From Sapria himalayana (Eukaryota > Streptophyta > Magnoliopsida > Malpighiales > Rafflesiaceae): a DNA stretch of 64,000 bases. Every line of letters begins with the position of its first letter. Positions within the stretch are counted from its first letter, which is position 1. This document shows, one piece after another, positions 58,901 to 64,000 of this stretch. Made by a program: the position numbers and the translations under genes. The stretch covers positions 62,001 to 126,000 of the forward strand of contig JAREIK010016312.1 of NCBI GenBank assembly GCA_029783825.1, written 5' to 3'. Below the pieces are notes generated by a model. It was not told the DNA's origin. It searched no databases and saw only the letters and a program-made list of their open reading frames with translations.

Positions 58901-59957
58901 GCAATCGGCTTGTCGGCAACTCACTGTCGGCGGTGTGCTCCGCAATTTGTTGGAGGTGTAGGAGTAATTGTTAATATATAGTGTATTTCCAACGCGTTAG
59001 AATCATAAAAACGCGTCAGTTGGTAAATGATGCGTCTGTTGTTAACGACGACTGTTTCTGAACAACGCATTGGATATGTCTCTGACGCGTATCCGATACG
59101 CCACGTGACGTATCAGACACGTATCCGATCCGTGTCCGAACCGTGTCCACGTGTCGGACACGTGGACACGGCGACACGGGTCGGACACGGTGACACGGCA
59201 GTTTCTAGGCGTATCCGTGCAACATAGTCTCCAAGCCCCTGTTCTAAAGTGTGTGCTTTGTGCACAAGGTTTGCCTTATACCTAGAGGTGTCAACCGGGC
59301 CGGCTGGCCCGGCCCAGCACGAGTCACGACACGGAAAAATTCCGTGCCCGGGCCCTTGCCGTGCCTGACCCGGCATGGTTCGGCTCGCGGCACGGCATGG
59401 GTTTGTCCCGTGCCGGGTGTCCCGTGAGCCCGACCCCACGATGCCCCTCCCGCAAAAAAAAAGACCGCGGGTCGGGTCTGATTCGACCCGACCCGCGGTC
59501 CCCCGTATCCCGAACCGCTTGGACAGGCAAGCCCGAGCGGGCCAGGCAAGGCACGGCCCGCCGTGCCTACATGCCGTGCCGGGCTCGGCTGTTTTTAAAC
59601 CGGGCCGAGCACGGTAGCATGATCGTGCCCTAAAAAAACGAGCCGGCCCGGCCCGTTTGACACCTCTACTTCTACCTGTTCTGATTGTTACAAAAATTTA
59701 CAGACAGAAGCACTATCTAGGTGGGTGCTTCCATGGCAGCACGAGAGATAAACGTGATGATTCTGTCTTTGGTACCCATTTAACATTGTGGGTATGCCTT
59801 GTGCTATTTCTATCAGCTGCATCAGCATGATATTGGTCGGGTCAACTGATAAGGCAGATTAATATCGTTGGATCTTCCTGCTATTGCAGATGTTTCTATT
59901 GATTCCCCACCTTCTATGCATCCTTGCAAGAAAATATGCGATATAACTGGATACGAG
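47279..59957 (+). CDS. IES6: INO80 complex subunit IES6/INO80C (YL1_C family), exons 1-2, 3' end outside the window
   Basis: Exon 1 is 47279-47453 ([23 protein letters not shown]...), exon 2 is 59890-59957, separated by a 12,436-bp GT-AG intron (AACT|GTGAGT ... ATTGCAG|ATGTTT). The join restores [18 protein letters not shown] followed by [10 protein letters not shown], the conserved segment of plant IES6/INO80C proteins (about 120-130 aa). The first 81 codons are present. The expected last exon (APYTDPRTNLRYAN..., rest of the YL1_C domain) was not found up to 64000. Exon 2 ends at a proper donor (GAG|GTATGT). In yeast and animals this subunit works with Arp5 in the INO80 nucleosome remodeller, coupling ATP hydrolysis to nucleosome sliding and H2A.Z handling. 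The first ATG in frame is 47279; upstream in-frame codons lack an ATG. Confidence 0.88.
47760..48330 (+). pseudogene. Ty3/gypsy protease-region remnant in IES6 intron 1
   Basis: Plus-strand reading with several stops and shifts: [20 protein letters not shown], then [16 protein letters not shown], then an [21 protein letters not shown] block. These follow the layout of the aspartic-protease region of plant gypsy elements (DPGSF..PC.I, then the linker around the catalytic DLGAS, then VDF.VLDM.ED...L). The catalytic triad itself is lost. The element is dead, and its other domains were not recognised. Confidence 0.6.
48560..50700. repeat. Decayed tandem units (GTCATGACT/AAAAATAGTCAAGG words)
   Basis: About 48600-48900 shows three to four 85-95-bp units (AATGATCAAAGAAAGTTTGAAGATAAAG, then AAATAGTCAAGGAAAACTTTAAGATAAAG, then AAAGGGC...). 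49820-50600 has further GTCATGRTTAT and GTGACTT units. They may be the tandem-repeat portion of the same gypsy element. Not a gene. Confidence 0.4.
52929..52958. repeat. (TA)15 microsatellite
   Basis: Perfect (TA)n inside the decayed copia element. Confidence 0.9.
54583..55168. mobile_element. Diverged hAT MITE, 586 bp, perfect 8-bp TSD, nested in copia
   Basis: Left end TAGAGATGTCAAATGAGTCA, right end CTCACTTGATACATGTA. GGTCATTG flanks both sides (54575-54582 and 55169-55176). The interior is less GC-rich (CGTGCTCAGCACGACA, GCCTGACACATCATG) and represents an older subfamily. It splits the copia RT from its RNase H, so it is younger than that element. Confidence 0.8.
55838..56184. mobile_element. 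Tourist-like MITE, 347 bp, TAA TSD
   Basis: Left GAGTATCTCCAATCAC, right TGTTGGAGATGCTC, inverted repeats with one mismatch in the first 12 bases. TAA on both sides (55835-55837 and 56185-56187). Matches the GAGCATCTCCAA ends of plant PIF/Harbinger MITEs. The hAT MITE at 56191 is inserted right at its right border. Confidence 0.75.
56191..56673. mobile_element. hAT MITE, 483 bp, perfect 8-bp TSD, with internal minisatellite
   Basis: Left TACATGTGTCAACCGGGCCG, right GCCCGTTTGACACCTCT. TCTAAGGG flanks both sides (56183-56190 and 56674-56681). The interior carries a 21-bp minisatellite and the usual core (CCCGACCCCAGGAAGCCCC, CGCATAAAAAACC, GGGTCTGATTCGACCCGATC). Confidence 0.85.
56260..56361. 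repeat. 21-bp GC minisatellite inside the hAT MITE
   Basis: Four full 21-bp units GAGCCGTGCCGTGCCCGGCC plus T starting at 56281, 56302, 56323 and 56344, with a partial one before. One unit has GAGCTGTG. Open frames through it yield an Arg/Ala/Pro repeat peptide of no coding value. Confidence 0.92.
57486..58139. mobile_element. Diverged hAT-related element, ~650 bp
   Basis: Left TTGAGGTGTCAAGTGGGCTT, right end near CATGCTCGTACCTCTA. Flanks CGCCATAC and CACCAAAC match only partly. The interior repeats GGCATGAGC(C/T)GTGCCTC(A/G)GGCC and TGGCATGAGC words, and includes two copies of TTAAAAAAAACCAT followed by CC/AGGCTCCC. No coding capacity. Confidence 0.5.
58441..59227. mobile_element. Mutator-like MITE, 787 bp, perfect 9-bp TSD
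   Basis: Left TATGTTGCACGGACACGG, right CGTATCCGTGCAACATAG; the outer 13 bases are exact inverted repeats. TCTCCAAGC occurs on both sides (58432-58440 and 59228-59236), a perfect 9-bp duplication as made by Mutator-like transposases. Inside: CACGG repeats, TTTTAAAAAACTAAGATAC, AT-rich units, a C-rich tandem array (58679-58800) and GTGTCGGACACGTGGACACG. Non-autonomous. Confidence 0.82.
58679..58800. repeat. C-rich ~40-bp tandem repeat inside the Mutator-like MITE
   Basis: Three units of CCCTCCCTTTACAGTTTCGA followed by TTTTCGAACTCC(C)n, the last diverged (CCCGATACAGATTCC). Confidence 0.8.
59283..59668. mobile_element. hAT MITE, 386 bp, 8-bp TSD, 221 bp before IES6 exon 2
   Basis: Left TAGAGGTGTCAACCGGGCCG, right GGCCCGTTTGACACCTCTA. 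Flanks CTTATACC and CTTCTACC match at 7 of 8. The best-preserved copy; its centre has a perfect 16-bp-arm hairpin (59463-59500). Confidence 0.85.
59463..59500. repeat. Perfect 16-bp hairpin in the hAT core
   Basis: GACCGCGGGTCGGGTC and GACCCGACCCGCGGTC are exact reverse complements around a 6-nt loop TGATTC. Decayed versions of the same palindrome are visible at about 533-570, 18173-18220, 24595-24632 and 56464-56500. Confidence 0.9.
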
Positions 59958-61384
59958 GTATGTAACAAGTAGTTATTTATACTTTTAAATTTATCAGAAG
60001 AATGCTTTTGCTGTCGTTCAACTTGGGTAAAACTTGCTGAGCGTAGGGCTTTTTTTTTTTGTTGCATTCGCTTGTCAAGATTAATGCAAGGTAAAGTGGG
60101 GCCTGCTTAAAATTGGGATTTCATCTCAACACTCACAATGAACACCCTACTTCTTAGACTATGTACAAGTTGAAAGCACAATAATGAATCAAAAAATAAA
60201 AATAAATATATAAAAAATAAATAATATATACATATACATATATATTATCTCTATTGAAGATGATCCATATATGTTTATGATTTCATGTTCAAAATATAGA
60301 AAATAATTGTTTGATTTTTATTTTTTTTAAAGAGGTGATGTTGGTTCAGAAAAAATTATTAATAAATTTATTATTAATGTATGGTGATGAATCATTAGAC
60401 CTAGAAAATCATTTATTTGTATGTGATTATGATTTTTAAAATAAATAATAATCCGATAATTATTAGATAGTTGAATTATTATATGATTTTTCTATATCAA
60501 ATAGGCATGTTAACTAACAATAGAATAACCCCGCCAAATGAATTTTGATAAAAAAAATTAGAAATCTACCTACATAACTCAAATAAAAATTAAATATATA
60601 TAAAATATGAGATTTAGATAAGTCGACCAATGTTGATATTTTCGTAACTTGCAAATTAAAAAGCATTTTAATTTGCTATCATTACATTAGCCATATGAGT
60701 AAAAATAATAATAATAATTAAAATTATGAGTTTTTATTTTTGAATCAATTAGTAACGAGCCTCTAGTAAAAAGTATATATAAAGAATGATGATAGCTAGA
60801 GATTAAGATAAGCTTGCAAGCAGTCTACATATAAACACATTATAAGTCTATATGTTCTATATAGATCTTCGTGCTCTTACAGTGCCTAAATTATGAGAGC
60901 ACTTTTCTCTCCCTTTCTTCATATCTCTTCTCCTACTGCTTCTCCCGTGAGTTATCACAACACCTCTATCTGATGCAGAGAGGACAAGACATGTTATTTC
61001 TTCTATAGGAAAGTCGTAAATATGGATAAATTATTAGAGATCAACTCCATTTCTTCTACAATAGGTAAGTTGTTGGATCATCTGATACCATGTTAACTAG
61101 CATAAGCTGTGAAGCAAAAAAAAATTAATATAATAATATAAATTATGAATAAATATAAATTTTATGCTTGGAATACTATAATATTATGAATAAGTATAAA
61201 TTAGAGATCAACTTAAAAATGATGACATGGCCTATAGTAAGTAGAAATAAATGCGATGTTTGTTCAAAAAAGATTTATTAGAGCTATGTTTTGTGTGACC
61301 TAACTACTATATGTCAAAATTTGAATTATTTTTCATTATATTCTTTATTATTTTTATATGTCAAAAATAATGTATTTTTCAAGT

Positions 61385-61620
61385 AGCAGTATCAAGTGGG
61401 CTGGGCAACCCGGGTACGACATGAGGCATAGCTCGAAATAGTCATGCCTGGGCTATTATGGCATGCATTGTGTTGACATGAGTAACGACTCATGTTGTGC
61501 TGGGTCAAGGACAACCATGCCTCGTGGTTGGCCCATTGGTATGGTCCAGAGACACGATGACTCATGATCGGGCATGAGTCGTGGTTCATGGGCCTGGTTT
61601 CTTTAAAAAAAAATTGGTCT
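61385..61620. mobile_element. Diverged hAT-related GC-rich fragment
   Basis: Begins AGCAGTATCAAGTGGGCTGGG. Shares GGCCCATTGGTATG, CATGCCTGGGC-like and GAGTCGTGGTTCATGGG words with 19118-19370 in the same order. Right terminus and TSD not found. Confidence 0.45.
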
Positions 61621-63084
61621 AAGGCCTTAACTAGCTGCCCATTATGCTTTTCACGTCACAGGTGTCAACATGGAAAGTGATTGTTACTTTTGGTGTCTCC
61701 TAAATTTTTTAAAAATATTTTCGATTAAAATGATCTATAATTGTTAGAATTTTTTTTCAATGATTACATGTAGAAATCTAATGATTATTGTGTTTCTATC
61801 ATTTTTAATTAAAAAAATAAAAAACTATATTATTTTAATATAAAAATATTTCCAAGTAGAATATAGAAATTTTTTTAATTTTATCATTTCCTCTCGTATT
61901 CTCTCTTCTTGCTCTTTTCGTATCTTCTGAGCTATGAATTCTATGTTAGTTTATAATTTTTTTTATTATTATTTTTTTGTGATGGTGGCTGGCCTAGCAA
62001 GATTCAAAGAAGAATTTGTAAAAAGTAAAATATAATTGTGGGTTATTATTCTAATAAAAATTTAAATTTAGGCAAATTTTAATAATATGGATTTATTTTA
62101 AGATAATAATAAAAATTCTATAGGTGTCAAATAAAAATCGGCAAAATATATATATAAAAAAAAATACTTGTAAGTGTAAATATTATACTTATTATTTTTA
62201 AGAGGTATGCTGATTATTACATAAAAAAATGTACTACAATAAATCACATGCAAACCCTATTGAACAACATTGGCGATATCTTTGAAGGTAGATCAAGTTT
62301 ATTTTTTTTGACCCTTGTCATATATCTTAATGACTTTGTAAAGGAATGTATGATCAACTTGATTATGATCTTAGTCTTCTGATTAGATTTTTGGTAGATC
62401 ATAAGGTAATCAGTATTATATAGATATATTTTCAAATTGCTTATTGTATGAGTTTGTGTTCAACAAGTAATAATAACATTATAAAATATTATAAATTTAA
62501 AAAATAATTAATAAATTTAGAAATATTTGATAATATTTCTAATAATAAAGTTTTCATTGGTATATTTATCAGAACTAGTAGAGCTAGATTGTTAAGTGAA
62601 AATTTTTATGTTAGGTGTATGCATTACATAACCAATCAAATAGTATAGGAGACATCGTAAGTTGTTTCTTTCCTATTAGAAAAAAGATAAATTCAATAAA
62701 ATATCTTAATACGCCTAGCAAAGAATAATAGTTTAATACTTTATTTGTGAGTGGTTCTTGAAAAGAAGAAAATAAAAATGGATATAAGATATTATTAAAA
62801 TTATATCTAACTAATATTATAGTCATGTGTTGGCTATTAATATATGATAATCTATTATCTTATTAATAAGAGTAATAAATTTATTATCGATGATTCTGAT
62901 TTGGATACAAAAGTTTTTTTATGAAATTACTAAATTTTTTTATGACATGAAGAATATGTATTTGTCTATATTTTTTTCTACCATTTGTATTACAGTTTGA
63001 GTATATGTGCAATATTAATAATATATTTAACAAATATAAATAATACTCTATATTTAGTATCATGATTATTGAGATGGAAATTAA

Positions 63085-63848
63085 GGTCCTATTTGATAAA
63101 ACTAAAAAAATTAAATGCTAAAAAATTAAGGCTGAATTTTATAAATGTTGAATTTGTATTGAAAAATTATTTGATAAATTATTGTTAATTGAATACCGAA
63201 TATAAATATATTATTTGATAACTGTAAATATTAAAAATGATATATTTTACATATTTACTCTTATTATAGTATTACATATTATCCAACATAAATAAAATTT
63301 CTAATTAAATATTTTTTTCACTATAATTATTAATTATTAAAAAAAATCAAATCCCTAAAAACATATCCTTAAATAAATCATAAATACAAAAAAAGAAATA
63401 AAAATGTTTAAAAAATAACCAATAAAATCTAAACTCTTTAAAACTATCTAAATTTTTAATATAAAAATAAAAATTAATAAATAACTAGTTAATTTATTAT
63501 TTTCTCTTCTAAATTAATCATAAAATATGGGTAGGGTTAAGGTTTGTGGTGGCGAATAAAGGAGGAGCAAAAGATATATTCACAAATCGAACTGTAACAT
63601 AAATGAGAAAACTAAAAAAATAAAAAAAAAAAAGATAAAATGATAATTTAAAAAAAATTTGTTGAAAATTTTCAGCACTCAATATTAAGTAGGTCTTTAC
63701 CTACTTGAAATTTTCATGAAATTTTCACTTAAAATTTTAAATTTTCAGCTCTTGATATTTATTTATCAAACATATTTAAAATTTTAAATTATTAAAAATT
63801 TTAATTTTCAATGGTATGAAGATTTTAAGTACGTTATCAAATAGTCAC
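63085..63848. mobile_element. Probable Tourist-like MITE, ~764 bp, TAA TSD
   Basis: Left GGTCCTATTTGATAAAAC, right ACGTTATCAAATAGTCAC, inverted repeats matching at 12 of 15 end bases. TAA on both sides (63082-63084 and 63849-63851). AT-rich interior with a TAAGTAGGTCTTTACCTACTT palindrome. No coding capacity. Confidence 0.55.
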
Positions 63849-64000
63849 TAAGTGTTTAAAATAATAATTTTTAAATTTTAACTTTGTATTATTTAGTTAC
63901 TTGTATGGATCTAGATTTAAAATGGAAGGGGTATAAAATATATTAAAATATATATCCACTTGCATGAATCAGACAGACAAATATTTTTATTCACAATAAA

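Larger units (their letters stand above)
59958..64000 (+). other. IES6 intron 2 (incomplete)
   Basis: Donor GAG|GTATGT. AT-rich, no further IES6 exon recognised. Contains a GC-rich hAT-related fragment (61385-61620) and a Tourist-like element (63085-63848). Otherwise nothing could be supported. Confidence 0.6.

Noticed and set aside
59958..64000. Search for the last IES6 exon (YL1_C end)
   Set aside because: No stretch encodes the expected APYTDPRTNLRY-like segment on the plus strand; it is presumed right of the window.
1..64000. tRNA, rRNA or other structured RNA genes
   Set aside because: No convincing tRNA A/B-box pairs or rRNA-like stretches were seen by eye; a covariance-model search would be needed to exclude small ones.

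Overview
This is nuclear DNA of a flowering plant. The evidence is spliced genes with GT-AG introns and conserved plant proteins, a pentatricopeptide (PPR) gene, AT-rich intergenic DNA, and dense plant-type transposable elements (hAT, Mutator-like and Tourist-like MITEs, Ty1/copia, Ty3/gypsy, LINE). I could not fix the species. The very long, transposon-filled introns would suit several monocot lineages with expanded genomes, but that is a guess.

Genes, left to right. (1) 6430-6844, minus: the first two exons of a SET-domain lysine methyltransferase-like gene, whose remainder should lie left of the window. (2) 15315-30054, plus: a complete PAT1 mRNA-decapping cofactor gene with five exons (767 aa). 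(3) 30333-32456, minus: an intronless PLS/E-type PPR protein (707 aa), convergent with PAT1. (4) 33333-43708, minus: a complete ER-lumen HSP70-17 (GRP170/HYOU1-like) chaperone with fourteen exons (873 aa), a signal peptide and a C-terminal HDEL. (5) 47279 to beyond the right edge, plus: the first two exons of the INO80-complex subunit IES6/INO80C (YL1_C family), separated by a 12.4-kb intron. The spliced frames of PAT1 and HSP70-17 close exactly over all exon junctions.

The rest is mostly repeats. The leading theme is a GC-rich, non-autonomous hAT family with termini TAGAGGTGTCAA...TTGACACCTCTA and 8-bp target-site duplications that can be read directly at nine loci. Two elements with near-identical ends (58441-59227 and 40787-41971) behave as Mutator-like MITEs; the first has a perfect 9-bp duplication. 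Tourist-like MITEs with TAA duplications lie at 44142-44906, 55838-56184 and probably 63085-63848. Older retroelement remains are a LINE (12016-13885), a possible RTE tail (5131-5500), a Ty3/gypsy protease piece (47760-48330) and a nearly full-length but dead Ty1/copia (about 51605-55606).

The five genes serve unrelated housekeeping roles: lysine methylation, mRNA decay, organelle RNA processing, ER protein folding and chromatin remodelling. I see no gene cluster acting as one system. The most distinctive sequence-level observations are an ERSE-like site in the HSP70-17 promoter, a PPR-gene fragment inside an HSP70-17 intron, a roughly 300-bp phased A-tract array upstream of IES6, and the coherent hAT-MITE family with a conserved internal hairpin.
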